Shown piece by piece: positions 22,366 through 34,701 of a DNA stretch of 64,000 nucleotides. Below the pieces are notes generated by a model. That model was not told where the DNA came from and ran no database searches. It saw only the letters and a list, made by a program, of their open reading frames with translations. Numbering within the stretch: position 1 is the stretch's first letter; every line of letters starts with the position of its first letter. The translations under genes were made by a program, and so were the position numbers. The stretch covers positions 142,501 through 206,500 of the forward strand of contig JAEMWC010000048.1 of the NCBI GenBank assembly GCA_016490735.1. The letters are read 5' to 3'. The stretch is from Pachyseris speciosa (lineage: Eukaryota; Cnidaria; Anthozoa; Scleractinia; Pachyseridae).

Positions 22366-25300
22366 AAACCCGGCCATGAGCGCTCGCTGTGTCAGCGGAA
22401 GCGTGAAGCGCCATCATGTAACCCTCGGTTTTCCTTTAAGGGCTTTGTCATTCGGAGTTTTTGCGTTATGCTGAAAATGAAACTAAGTACCTTTTCTGGC
22501 TCACGAAATCTTCCTAAAAAATTGAGAAAAATATATAGCTCAAGTAATTTTACACAGGGGTAAGCAAACCATGGTTATTTTTTATCGATTTTTACACGAC
22601 ACAAAGGAGGGACTTCAAAAAGCCTTGGCCTTGAGTTTTGAAAGTTGCAATTGATTCTGTCGTGACCATCATTTCACAAAATACTTTTATACCTCGTATC
22701 ATTGTACTAGTATAGCTCAACTTTCAACTAAACTGAACTAGTATTTTAGTTTCCATTAATTGTCTTAAGTTCGACTTCTGTCTTTCTAAGTTGTTAGCCA
22801 ACATATTCCGTTTTATCTCTGGCATTTTAGCCAGGGGATAAACAATGTACGCCCAATCAAAACTGAAGGTCAATTCAACCACAAGCATGATCATTCCATT
22901 GTGTACTTCATCGGAAACAAACACGAGGATAGCTTCTGGAATTTTTGTTTCTTTTGGCGTCCGTTTGACCAGCGGATCGCCAATTGATTTCTATTGCTCT
23001 ACAAGTACCTATCTTCTTTATTTAGTTTATTACCTAGCTTAGTCTACTGTTCTTTGTAAAATAGTCTTTGTCTCTGACCAAAAGCCATTTAAGCCTCTAG
23101 CTTTGGTCCAACTTATGTTTCATTTTGTATGGTATGAAAAAACTATAAAGATAAAAGATTAAAGTAAATCGCTGAAACCATACGCGAGTCGTTGTCTCCT
23201 GCCAGTGGCCTTGTGCGTCATTCTATCTATGACGAGTTCGAGTTTGAAACTCAGGTTTATCAAGTCTGAAAATTCCCTGAAAGACGCTTGATTGCAGTAT
23301 CATATCATGGCGCAAAATAATCCTAAACCAAGTTCCCTTTTGATCTTATTCAATTCAACACGAATTGAAGCAGCAAGGCAGTTCCTTCTTCCCTCACCGC
23401 CCAAAATGGAATGTTGATCCTTCTACATAACCCTGTCGGTCACCCTGAATGCTTGCAGTCACTGTTCCTCCAACTTCGGGTTTGTGGTATTTGTTGCTAT
23501 GTTTTTAATTGGCAGCCCGTGTTGCTAGGGGCCAAGAGAGTTGAGTTTCGCATGTGTGACAATAAAACTTTAGGAAAACAGGCACTCTCCGAGTGCATGT
23601 GGCTACTGCACCTACGTTCTTCGGGCCTATCCTGCCACCACGGACTTTCAGTGACTCGGACAAACAACTTGATGACATAGAGAGTACCGCTTAGTGAGGT
23701 AGCCACAAAAAAGTAAGAAAATTAAAAAGGCTTCATACAGAGAAAATCACTAATTAAAGCCAGGCCGTTGTTTACCATCGTGTCCTTTAACTATGAATAA
23801 CAAAAGTCTATTGCTTTTTTCTTGTCTAAAAAAAACACAAGAAAAGACACCTATTCGGTCATTTTTTATTCCAGTTTTACTGGTTTACTTACATACATGA
23901 ACTAAGAAGATAAGGCCCAGTCTTCCTAGAAAGAAATTGCTTTGATGAATCTATTGTTTCAAATTATTACACCAAGGTAATTTTTTAAATGGTCATGGTT
24001 TGGATATTGGTGTCAATCCAACTTGTATAAACCACAGGACAACCAACCTTACATCTTCACCCCCTGCAGCCCCCCTAAAAAACCTACCAGTGGTTGCACC
24101 TGGCAAACCCACTAAATATCTTGCACAATGGAATGTGTGCAATTTAATTCAATTTACTCTAAAGTATGTGAATGCACCTACACACAGTACATAGAGGTAC
24201 AATTTCCATTTTGCATGAGTATCAGTTGGCCACTTACGTACAACAATATTCCCTTGTGAAACACTTAAACTAAGAAACAAAACAACAAATCAGACCTTTC
24301 CTCACTGGTTGCAACCTCAGTCATGTAAAAAAATAATACTATAACAGAATGAAACTGTCAAGTGGTACCATTTTCATTATCACAGCTTGTATTTGCTTAA
24401 TTTTGTCTTTCATAGAACACACAAAGGACACAACACTTAATTCTGTTCAACAGGAGTTCTAGAGGGTCATCATTACAAAATCACTGTAAATGGCATCTTA
24501 AGCAACTAATTCCATCTATGGTGAGACATTTGAAATAGTTGGAGTGCCACATCACAGGAGTTAACTGAGCAACATTGTCTCTATATAACCTTCAGACATT
24601 TGTGGCTGAAGTTTCAAATGCTTTAAAAATGATCTCCTGACAGCATAACTGGATTTATTTTGTTTACTCAGTGACACATCTCGACCCAAGTTTTCATGGT
24701 TCTGAGTTCACAGTTTCTTCTTCCAGTCTGACCCACACCTTCAACAATGAGTGCAAAATCATAGCCAGCCACTAGCCAACACATTCATGTGGTTTGACTG
24801 AGGAGCCATTGTCTTGAGGTGTTCCCGTCGTGCTTAAAGAGCATTCCCATTTCATGAGATGCGACTGGCATCATAGCACAACATTGTTCCTGTAGCCATA
24901 ATATTCATAGTATCTGTTCCAAATAAAGAGGGATTCAAACAGTTTCAGTTAGCATTAATGATACCTTATTTCAGTGCTAAAAGCATCAAACAAATACATA
25001 ATTATGTACATAGAGTGACAGGCTGTGAGCCAAAAGAAAAGAGATTAGAGAACCACCAGGGAGGGGGAAGCAGAGTTATCTCTGAAGCAGTGGGCACACC
25101 AGTCAGGCAGTCCAGTTAAAAAACACTTTAACATAAATTATACAGATGGATATAATCACATTCTAAGTAATTGGGTACCAGAAGGTCATTGCACTGTAAA
25201 CCCTCTTAAGGCTTCTATATGACAGCAGTGTTCCAGATAAGCGACGGGTCTCGGGTCAAAAACCTGAGAGAGCTGGCTGCCTGACTCACCACATTGAGTT

Positions 25301-25417
25301 GTTGAGTAAGATAGTTTGGGAAGATCAATGTCTGACCCCTTAACAATGTTTTATGATCCCCAGACTCTGAAAGTTATCTGGAACACTGGACAGCCTTTTC
25401 CAGTTGCACTTATCATT
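22366..25417. other. Intergenic / 3' flank of the CCDC181-like gene
   Basis: About 3 kb without a supported gene. Frames up to 89 codons (23411-23680) lack recognisable features. Part of the right side could be extended 3' UTR of the neighbouring gene, with a further AATAAA on the minus strand at 24654-24659. Confidence 0.5.
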
Positions 25418-25423
25418 TTTATT
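25418..25423 (-). terminator. Candidate poly(A) signal, CCDC181-like gene
   Basis: AATAAA on the minus strand about 220 bp after the TGA in the third exon. Confidence 0.45.
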
Positions 25424-25641
25424 CGCTTTTCTTTCAGTTGATTTCTGATTATTTGCAGGGCCAGCAAAAGTCTCAGGATTCCAGAAAAGAATGCCAGCCT
25501 TATCACCCTGGGTTCTAAAATTTACCCTGTTTTGTTTTCCTTCCCTTGTTAACATTATTTTCCCTGCTTTCCTTTGTGTTTCTATTTGGAATCAAGACAA
25601 ATATAAAAGCACAAAAGACACACTAAAATGATGCTGATCAC

Positions 25642-28600
25642 TCACCTGTTCTTAGGAGAGTTAAGTGGTGGCTGCTCTTTTCGCTTCAGTTTTGGCTTCT
25701 TTTTCTTTTTCTTTGCTGCAATTTTAGCCTCCTCTTCTTTTTTCTTTCTCCTCAACCATCTATCATCAGGTAAAACACGCATCAGTGTATCATGCAAGGA
25801 TGTACAGATGTACTGAAAACTAATTACATATTATCACTTCTTCTGCAGCTATCAACTCATTACATGGAAGCAATGGAACAAGACTAACTCATAACTTTTA
25901 ACTTATTAAGTGACGTTTAAACAAAATTTAATGCTGTAATTGCACATGATAAAATAGTGTCATTTCATTCATACACTGTATTCCTGTTCAATGGAAAAAT
26001 CCACAGCAACCATTTTCAGACCAATTTAACCATATTCCTTTCTGCAGCTCTCTCAGGACGGCATACCCTTCAAGGCCAAGTAATCTCTTTCTCCTCCCCC
26101 CCCCCCCCCCACCCCTTCCCTACAAAAGAAGAGAGGATTTTGAGAGCATCAGTGCTTCCAGTTTTGTTAAACTGGCTGCCTGCCCTCTTTAACTTTATGG
26201 TTATTTCAGGTAGCCAGTCCCCTCTTTTTTCTTTTTATTTAAATGATTAAATGTCTTTAATGTGGAAATAAAGTATGTTGTTGTTGTTGTTACTCAAGTT
26301 ATCTGTGTTTAACTTTAATGTTGAGATCCTACTTAGAGTTACAAATTATATATCCTTACTAAGAGTTACAATATAAAGCAATATTCCAAAGTTTTACCTT
26401 CTGAAAGCTTCATCACAGAGTTCACGATCTCGGATGGCATACTGTGCTGCTTCATCAGCTCTTCTCCTATTTTCCATTTCCCTGCTAGTTTTGTCTTGTT
26501 TTCGCTTCAGATCCAGCCATTCATGATATGCACTATCAGCATTCTTCTGTCTTTCTTCTTTCCTTTGTTCTTCGGCATTTGGGTCTGGCTGGTTTAACCT
26601 GGCCTGTCGTGCCATTTCTATTTTAGCATATAACCATGCCTGAAAATAACACGCAAAAGCCTAAATTAGAGTCTGATTCGCTATAGCTAGGTTGAGCAAC
26701 TAACAGGGTCATAAATAATATTATTCCTATCAACTCCAGAAAGATTATTGCCTGCAATCATCCCAATTAACAACAAACCTTGACTTAGCCAATCTGAAAG
26801 ATTTGAAAAAATAAACACTATTTTGAACATAATTAACCCTTTAATTCCTGAGCGTTTTGCTGAAAAACACATTTTGAAGCTCATCTCTCCTCCCCTTTTC
26901 TTTTGCTTTTCTTGCCTCGCTTTCTTTTTCTCTTGCTGGGCATTTTCTGGGTTTCCTTTTGGTGGGAAAAGATTTGGGGAAGACTTTCAGGATCATAGGA
27001 TTTGATGGAAGGAAGTACAGGTGGGAAGTGGAACAAGATTTTCATTCAAATTTTCGGGTCAGTGTCACTTGGTTTTTCTGCACTTTATTTAGCCTGTTTG
27101 ATGGAATCATGCTCATTCAGGTATGGTTTGAAAGATCTCTTCCCCCTACACGTGCTACATGTAAAACAAAACAGGGAAAAGAAATCAATAAATTGAATTC
27201 TTTTAGTAAAAAGACATTGATTCCACAGACATTGATTCCACAACTCCACCAGTCTAATCACTCCGACATGACACATAAACTGTCCTATTATCACTAGACA
27301 TGACACATAAACTGTCCTATTAATGACCTTTAATACTCAAATCGGGCTGCTGATAGCCAATCATATTCAACAATTTTGTTACGGTTATGATAAGGATAAG
27401 TTCTACTATCAGTATGTTTGAGTCACCAATGCACAAAACTCTTCTTACACTGTAATGTAAATACCATTAAAGTTGTAGAACATCATTGCATTGATTTTCG
27501 TAAATGTCCACAATTAGGAGTATTTTACTGGAGCTGGGGCAATTTTTGTTGAAGGCAATGGTCTGAAAACAGTGATCAAAGGTAGATAATGTGCATAAAA
27601 ATCCAGACAAGGAAAAAACAAGCCCTCTGGCGATTCTTAATTATTTTAAAACAACAGTGCTAGCGTAATCAAACGAAAGGAAGTTACTAAGTCAATAAAT
27701 TAAGTGTGAACTCTTGAGACTTAAGACATACACTGTATTATGACACGTGTTGCGTTGCTCTAGATGTATTTGAAAAGGTTTACGGTCACTTCGTTCCATG
27801 GTCAGATCGTTCCAAGTCAGATCGTTCCACAGCATACTAAGATAGTTCCAAAATAAAAGTCCGATTTTTTCCCACGGAAAAGTTGTTCCACTTATAAATA
27901 GTAAGGAAAACCTCCCTGAATAATAATGTCAAGAAAAACTTCCTTTGTAAGTGGACAAAACGAGTTACCATATTTACCGACATGAATCCGTGCGAGACCT
28001 TTCTTGATGCTTCAGTCTTCTCGTCTTTTTCTCCATAAATTGCACTTCGTTTAAAATTTCAAGTGTATTTGATAATATAAATGCTGTTGATTACGATGAA
28101 TTTATCGATAACTTTATCCGTTTATACGAAAGACAATTTTGACGCACAATGTTCTCACATACATAACACTTACATACATACATACATAACTTTATTTTTC
28201 TTCGGATTTAGATATACAGAAGCTTAAGTCATGCTGCTTGAGTCTAAAGTAAGAACTTACAAATAAAAAATTGCTTTGGGTCAATTTATATGTAATACTC
28301 TGATTTTGTCGTTCTTGAACGTAAATGTATTAGCAGTGAAATCCATATTGACCTGACCATATTAAAAAAGAAGCCATTTGAACCAAACTATAAAACTAGA
28401 AAATAAAAATGCGAACATGTCCATAAAGAAGCCTCAAAAAGCCAATATTCGAACGTGTTTTGTATCACAACGACGAATATTTAACTACCACGCAGAGTGT
28501 ATATACGAATACCTGAAACATATCAATTACAAACCTGAAAGGCCCTGTCTGCATCTTCTCGTTTTCTTTCTTTCTCTTCTCTTTCCCTTTCTTGTTCTTC

Positions 28601-29476
28601 TTTCTGTCTCCTTAGTTTAGCTTCCTTGCATTTCCTTCTTATTTCGAGCTGTTGCTCAGTCATGGCGTATTCCGATCTAATATGAGAATATTCATCGTTT
28701 CTGCTTTGAACAGCCTTCGCGCTTTGGCTTCGAGTTCTATTTATGTCACGAGCAGTTCTTCTCTTTTCATTTCGCCGATGAAGGTCATGTAGCGATGTCG
28801 TTTTCGGCCTAGGTTTTGGTTCAGGTTTTTCCTCCTCAATATCCCTTGTATTGTTTTCAGTCGTTTCGCTGGTTGTTCCTTCACTCTCGGTGTTTTCAGT
28901 GTCGCGAGTTGCCCTTTCTGGGGATATGCCTAACATGTCGTAGTACTCGGCTTTGATTTCACTCACGTCCACGAGTTCGAACTTGCCGTCACGTTCTATA
29001 AGAACACGGTCTCCTATCATTTCCATTGCTGGGCTTTTTTCTGGGGAGTCTTCGGTGTTTTTACCATGCTGTGATTTACTTGACTCGTCATGATTTCTCT
29101 CAACTGATTCACAGCGTTCACTTGCTGAATTGCCATCTTCGCTTACTGTCACGCCATTTTCAAAAGCTTTGCTAACTACTTCGTCGTGCGCTGTTTTTGA
29201 ATCTTTGACAACCTCCCCGTTCAAGGAGCCGTAGTTTTCTCCTTCTGATCCTCCTCCGTTTTGTAACTGTTCATTTTCGCTATTCTTATCCTCCTGCATC
29301 AATTTCTCCATTTCTTTCTCGTCTATACTGCTGTCTGATGAATCGGCTCTTGGTCGAATTCCTTTTGCTTCTTCGCCGTCTTCTTCTTCTTCTGAGAACG
29401 ATGCCCGCGTTATGGATATTCGAACTCTGCTTGGATTATGTGGATTAGCGTCGACTTCGTCGAAATCATTCTCCAT
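25642..29476 (-). CDS. CCDC181: Coiled-coil protein, CCDC181-like (3 exons, 433 aa)
   Basis: Exons 28535-29476, 26398-26639 and 25642-25759 join in phase (donors GTTTGT and GTAAAA; acceptors TTTTCAG and GATGATAG). The N-terminal half is acidic and disordered, with SEEEEDGEE, a long Ser/Glu-rich stretch and the core phrase LVDVSEIKAEYYDMLGI. The C-terminal half is a charged coiled coil: QLEIRRKCKEAKLRRQKEE..., then across the first splice DRAFQ-AWLYAKIEMARQAR, DSAYHEWLDLKRKQ and FR-RWLRRKKKEEE. Repeated A-W-L/E-W-L units in basic coiled coil resemble CCDC181, a microtubule-binding protein of cilia and sperm flagella. The stop is TGA inside AACAGGTGAGTG, which could also be a donor; a further exon within 25340-25555 is the alternative. 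Vertebrate proteins are somewhat longer (~500 aa). Confidence 0.75.
26640..28534. other. Intron 1 of the CCDC181-like gene
   Basis: Holds a truncated TTAA-type repeat (26833-27165), a local direct repeat of GACATGACACATAAACTGTC around 27266-27322, and a CATA microsatellite near 28165-28187. No nested gene recognised. Confidence 0.6.
26833..27165 (+). repeat. TTAA-flanked repeat family, truncated copy
   Basis: Begins TTAACCCTTTAATTCCTGAG and shares GCATTTTCTGGG, GGTGGGAAAAGATTTGGGGA and GGTATGGTTTGAAAGATCTC with 45497-46100 and, inverted, 54431-55087. The right end with GGGTTAA is missing. Confidence 0.75.
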
Positions 29477-29564
29477 GGTTTCGGCGTGATAGTAATGAGT
29501 AATTCGGTGAGGCTTCTTTGTAACAACTAATCAAGCCGTTGTTTATGTTCGATTCATTGTTCAC

Positions 29565-29579
29565 ATTGCCTGTAGCAAC
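29565..29579 (-). promoter_or_regulatory. RFX X-box-like site upstream of the CCDC181-like gene
   Basis: On the minus strand GTTGCT-ACA-GGCAAT matches the imperfect palindromic RFX X-box (GTTGCC N1-3 GGCAAC) with one mismatch per half-site. It lies 89 bp upstream of the ATG. X-boxes near the start are a known mark of ciliary genes, so the match fits the gene's predicted role. A chance match cannot be excluded. Confidence 0.4.
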
Positions 29580-29596
29580 CACACACACACAGAGCT

Positions 29597-29602
29597 CACG
29601 TG
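29597..29602. promoter_or_regulatory. CACGTG E-box
   Basis: CTCACGTGAC, a palindromic E-box about 120 bp upstream of the CCDC181-like start codon. It could bind bHLH-zip factors; no further support. Confidence 0.25.
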
Positions 29603-29857
29603 ACCAACTCCGCGCGAATGCTGTTCACTAGAAATTTCGAACGTTTAATTTTCGGACACTTTTTATCTCATTTCGGGAAAATTTCAGACAACAATTTCGG
29701 ATTCTTTGCTGAAAAAAATTTGCTTCTAAAAAAACAGGAATTAGACTGAGACAACATTTATCAAAACCACATGCAGACAATGAAGGGGGTCTTTCGATTG
29801 TGAGTATAAAAGCAAGGGCCGATACAACGTAGAATGGTTTAAGTTTTGTGTACTATA

Positions 29858-29886
29858 TTTCGGCTGGCCAAACCAGCCTTCTTCAG
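29858..29886 (-). ncRNA. Hammerhead-ribozyme-like core in a Penelope-like 3' end
   Basis: On the minus strand CTGAAGA, then GGCTGG and CCAGCC arms that can form a six-pair stem II, then GAAA. This fits the conserved hammerhead core CUGANGA-stem II-GAAA. It lies about 130 bp downstream of a retroelement C-terminus (30013-30165), where such motifs are known in Penelope-like elements. Stem III and the cleavage triplet are not convincing, so activity is doubtful. Confidence 0.4.
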
Positions 29887-30012
29887 GTACAATGAGAATT
29901 TACATTGGAAGGGGTGTTTATGTAGTTACATACCGGAAACACGTAAAACTAAAATGATTGACAGTGTAAAATAAAATACTAGAAAAAAGGTAAACTTATA
30001 AGAAAAAATTAA

Positions 30013-30165
30013 CTAATATGTTTCTTCGCGGATGTTAAGACCTTCAGGATCAATTGTTCTGCCTTTTGAAATTAAAAAAGCTTCCCTGGCCTTACGGATT
30101 GAGTCTCTGTTAGAAAATATTTTCTCAATGGGGATTAATTGCATGTCATTAGCAGTGTGGTTAAC
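30013..30165 (-). mobile_element. Penelope-like or related retroelement, C-terminal ORF fragment
   Basis: Minus-strand open frame of about 50 residues ending in TAG, with KIFSNRDSIRKAREAFLI and GRTIDPEGLNIREE. The pattern of an Arg/Lys helix with REAFLI followed by PEGLN is characteristic of the very C-terminus of GIY-YIG-containing retroelement ORFs. The 5' side is cut by the repeat at 30172-30420. The downstream UTR carries the hammerhead-like core. Confidence 0.6.
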
Positions 30166-30171
30166 CACACT

Positions 30172-30420
30172 GCATTTTCGGAAAGAAAATAGTTCCCTAG
30201 AAAGTTCGTGGAAAGTTCATTCCAGCTTGCATTTTCTCAAAGGAAGATTTTGTTCCCTAACATTTTCCGGCGATTAAAATTTCAGCTAGGAAATCAGAAG
30301 AGATGAACTTCTTCTAGCTCATGCAAGCATCGCTTTAAACAGACTTCAAACACCATGAGGCACTTTAAAATGCCTTTCTACAGCTTTTGGTTGATTTGGC
30401 TCGTTGGGTGCCCCTGCAAT
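30172..30420 (+). repeat. Dispersed repeat, copy 2
   Basis: Diverged copy of 18747-19000: same start GCATTTTCGGAAAG and end TTTGGCTCGTTGGGTGCCCC. It abuts and probably truncated the retroelement fragment to its left. Confidence 0.75.
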
Positions 30421-30481
30421 ACTGGTTTAGAGCTGCACCAGCTGAGCTAAAACTTGAAGCCACCTGGGAGCCCTGTAATGT

Positions 30482-30548
30482 AAAAATTTCGGACGGTTTT
30501 ATTTTCGGACACTTTTATTGTCCGAAATTAAAATCGTCCGAAATTTTT
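30482..30548. repeat. 67 bp hairpin
   Basis: AAAAATTTCGGAC arms mirrored by GTCCGAAATTTTT; inner parts TTTTCGGACA and TGTCCGAAAT also pair. The same TTTCGGACACTTTT phrase occurs upstream of the CCDC181-like gene near 29650. Confidence 0.8.
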
Positions 30549-31041
30549 GGCAAGTAATGTACGGGCCTTGGCGGAAAAAAAAAGATAGATAGAAAGACAA
30601 ACAGAAATTAAAGAAGTAAAGAATATTTGAGGGACGTATAGCTGCTCTTAGTTAAATAAGAGAAAAAACTGCGTAACTAATTAAAATATGAGGAACCCAT
30701 CGAATCATGGAGCAAAGCAATGACATTGCAAACACGAAATACTTTCGATCCTCCTTAACTGCGGCGGAAGAGCAATTTTATAAGGCCGTAGTTATGGGCT
30801 CCTGGCCGTTGATATTTCAGTTGCAACTGACAGGGGCCACAGTAAAAGAAAATTGCGGCCAAGGGGTCACCACTGCAGTATCTGTAGATCTTCGTTCGTG
30901 GTTTCTCGGTGGATAATGAACAATTTTTCGAAATTGGATGTGAGATACCTCTTTCCCAGGGTCCTCTTTCGTTTTTTCTCGAGGGGGCACTGGAAACGTA
31001 GGAATGCAAATCTGACTTGGCTAGGTTGTCTGGCAGTATCC
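30549..31041. other. Intergenic, nothing recognised
   Basis: Overlapping frames of 69-101 codons occur on both strands around 30.7-31.1 kb, but they cross into the TIR element and show no domain. Confidence 0.5.
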
Positions 31042-31365
31042 TGGTGCGCGTTTCTCAAAACTCCGGAAAACATTTCGGGCCCGAGAAGTATTCTTCGAGT
31101 TAATTTTCTGTCCATTGGTACTAGCTTTTTGGGCAAACTAGCCCAATCTATTTCTTAATAAAGCATTTAACATATTAGAAATGGAATTTCCGGCAATGAA
31201 CCTAGTACAGGTAAAATAGTTCTTCGGACCAGAAACAATGCGTGTACCTTAGTGCCAACCGTTTTCCTACGACATAGGAAAACGGAATTCGAACTTCCAT
31301 TTTCGTTTTCCGTTTTCCTACGACGACTTGGGAAAACGTTTTCGGGAGTTTTGAGAAAAGCGCCA
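31042..31365. mobile_element. Non-autonomous TIR element, about 324 bp
   Basis: Left end TGGTGCGCGTTTCTCAAAAC and right end GTTTTGAGAAAAGCGCCA are inverted copies extending about 35 bp each (through CTCCGGAAAAC / GTTTTCGGGAG). The interior has a second small inverted phrase around GTTTTCCTACGAC. No transposase. Confidence 0.72.
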
Positions 31366-31753
31366 CTGAAGTGAGGATCTTTAGGGGGTGGGGGGAACCC
31401 ACTCACTGAGAAGAAATAATTGTTTATTTTTGAAGCACCAACCAACTCCAAATTTTGAATTTGATTAATGGCTGTTCAGAACTGTTCCACTGCGATGAGT
31501 TGCTAGTCTTTTTGTATTTTAGCTAAACCGTTTCCTTTTGCATCTCGTTATTCCACAAAGAACTGTGAACAGTTTGTACTTTGGGTGTGTCATTTTTTAT
31601 TCTCTGTGCTATCTTTTAAGTCATTGTTTTGACTGTACTGTTCGACATTCTTGTACTTTTGGCCGGTGATGGCCGTCCATACTACCTCTTCAGTGCTTAA
31701 CTTTGCAAAAAATTTCGTAAGTAACCATCATTTTACATGATATGGTTTCGTAT

Positions 31754-31759
31754 TTTATT
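31754..31759 (-). terminator. Candidate poly(A) signal for CHAF1B
   Basis: AATAAA on the minus strand about 230 bp after the CHAF1B stop codon. Another AATAAA lies about 160 bp further on. Confidence 0.4.
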
Positions 31760-31987
31760 TCAGTATATTTGGCATCGAACGCTAAGCTCCCATTCAATGC
31801 AACAACACACACTAAAACCAGTTCCTGTTGACAAAACTGAAACCGCTTCCTGTAACGCCCTCCCATATATGTACTTTAGTTGATTTTTATACAATTCAGC
31901 TACAGCCTTGTCCAAAAGTTTCGGTGTCCTTGTCATACTGTATCAGAATCAAGGTCAACGTTTACGACATGGTTTTGTTTACATCTT

Positions 31988-34666
31988 TTAATCCTCCAAG
32001 ACAATTACTGTAGGTTCCAAGGGAATCGGCCTCCTAGGTGTACTTTGCGTTGGGGATTTTCGTGAGCAGTTTTGAGGGCCATCATCTTTACCATTATCAG
32101 TTCCTAGGGGTGTAAGAGTTGTAAAGGCTACTCTCCTAGGTTGCGGCGGTGCGTTATTTCCAAGTTGATTCACTATGTTGTTTTCCTTATCAGCAAGACA
32201 GGTCGCAGATGATGACTGGCTTGAACAAATTTTTGGACTTTGTGCTGAAAGAGTTGTCAGTGCTACACGTCTTGGTTGAGAGCTTTGGACTGTTGACGTA
32301 GACGTCCCCTGTGGAGTTGATTGCTGCTTTTCATTTTGGCCACTAGCTGCTTGTTTATTGTCAGCCACTTTTCCCTGGTTGCTAGAGGTATTGCTTTCAC
32401 TGGCGTCTGCTGACTGCCTCAGCTGTGTTGATCCATTTGTGGTATTTTTATTGACACCAATTGACAGTGTGGCTAGTGAAATTCTTCTCGGAGCATTACA
32501 GGGAGGTGGTTCTGATGAAATACCAGAGAAAGTAGAAGCAGAGGTGGACACTTCATTCTTGCTGGACGAACCAATACTGTGTGGATGATTTGGTGTCTTC
32601 AAGTGTTTGGGACCCTTGGAGGAAGTTGCTGGTGGCTGTGATGTTGATTCCTGTACTCTGGTTGCTGTGCTGTTTGTGGTTTGCCCAGCGATAGGCGTGG
32701 TAGTATTAACTGGTGTAGGAGTTGCATGCTTAAGAGGAACCTGAGTTGTTAATGTTGTCCCATTTGACACCGTGTGACCTTGGCTTTCTGCAGCTGGTGT
32801 AAGCAGTACACGTCGTGGTGTAACCTCACTGGCTGTTTTAGCTCCAGCAGTAAATTGTCCTGGAACAGAAGGCAACGTGGCCTGTTTAGAGGTGATTGGT
32901 GCTGTAGCTGCAACAGGTTGAACTGGCAAAGAAGTGGCCTGGTTTGCACTTCCCACAACAGCTGGATTGCTGACCTGTGTTAGTGTGATTCTCCTTGGTG
33001 GTACTTTAACAGCTGGCTTGGTTGGCGTAATCTTTATAGGGACAGTAAACATACTGATCCTGCCCACTGGTTCCTTCTTGGTTGTTGACTGAGCAGGTTT
33101 ATCAATCTTTTCTTCATTGCTAGGTTTTTCCGTGGATGGTGCTGATGAAGACTTTTTATTAATTTTACCTTTGAGAGAGCAAGAATGAAAAATGTCAAGA
33201 GAACTTTCTTAACAGATACCACGAGTTTCTGCTCTTAAAGGGAACCTCCACTCTTAAAACAAATTATCGCTAAATTGTTGGAAATAATTACTAGCTTCCA
33301 AATTTTGTTTTGAAACGTGGATACAACATTTTAGTGTACAAAAAAAATTAATATCATTATCACCTATTTTTGCTTTTAAATTTCCCGCGCACGGCCATTT
33401 TGGATTCGATGATGTGTAATGGTTGCAGCTATTGTCAGGAAGCAAAATAATGAAGCAGAAAATCCTTTGTGTTAAACAATAGCACAACCATTACACATCA
33501 TGAAATAAAAAATGGCCACGCCCAGGAAATTTAAAGCAAAAACAGGCGATGATGATATCCATTTTTTTGCCCATGTTTTTGAACAAAATTTGAAATCTAG
33601 TAATTATTGCCTACAATTTAGCATCAATTTGTTGTAAGAGTGGAGGTTCACTCTAAGATTCACTTTGTAACATGAACCAAATTTAATGGCCTAGCTCCCA
33701 TCAGTGGCAGAGCATCCAAATTACTGATCAGAAGGAAATAGGTTTGTCTCCTGTTGGGAAAGCTTGGAATTATTTTGTGTGTGCGTGTGGCAGTATAGAA
33801 AAATTTCATCTTTTTGGTCTCCAGACCATAATATACTTATTCTATTAAATGCCAAGGGCTTACTCCTGGAGTAGCTATAAGTAACTCTTTACTTTTAGTC
33901 AAGTATAAAATCAAAAAAGAAAGAAATTGTAATAATATTTTGTAAAGAAGATGTTAAATAAAGGGAGGGAAAATATGCTCACTTTTTTCGAGTGTCACAG
34001 GTGGGGAGAGGGAGTAAGGGTTAATGCAGTTGATGGAATAAATGTCCCATGTTAGTCTAGTGTTCTTTGAAATTTGACGTCAACACATCATTTCAAAGTA
34101 CGCTGTTTCAATAATTTGCAAGATGACTGACTTAAGGTTGAAGTTAAAGCATTCAGTTACATCATTACAAAATTCTTGAGTAACAGCAGGAGGAAAGATT
34201 ACTCATTAACAGTTAATTTTGTTTAGAAATTTAAGCGAAGATGCCAAATGTGTAATTTTGACAGCAGTGTGTTGGGTGGGTTAAGAAGGGACTTATGTTT
34301 AAATTGTGATCCATACAACAAAAAGTATGAGTAACTAATAACTATTTTTATAGCTGCATTTATGTTATACCTGAAGAATCAAAGTTTTGTGGCAGTGGAG
34401 AAATACTTCTTTCCAAAATTTGTTTAACTGAGAAGCTGTAAGGCTTGCCAAGTTCTTCTTCTTTGAAGTGAATGATTGAGCAGTAACCATCAGAAGATGA
34501 CACTACAAGTGTGGTACCATCACTGGACCTAAAAAACGATGACAGAGGTAACAGTACATTTTCAAAGTAGACTACTGTGAGGTTAGGGGGAGCACTTGCG
34601 GAGAGCACTTGCCTGCCACCAGTGTGACCCGGGTTTGATTCCTGGAAGCGACATCATATGTGGGTT

Positions 34667-34701
<35 letters not shown>

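Noticed and set aside
25340..25555. Additional terminal exon of the CCDC181-like gene
   Set aside because: A phase-compatible acceptor exists (ATAATCAG), but the simpler model ends at the TGA in exon 3 with AATAAA 220 bp on; kept only as an alternative.
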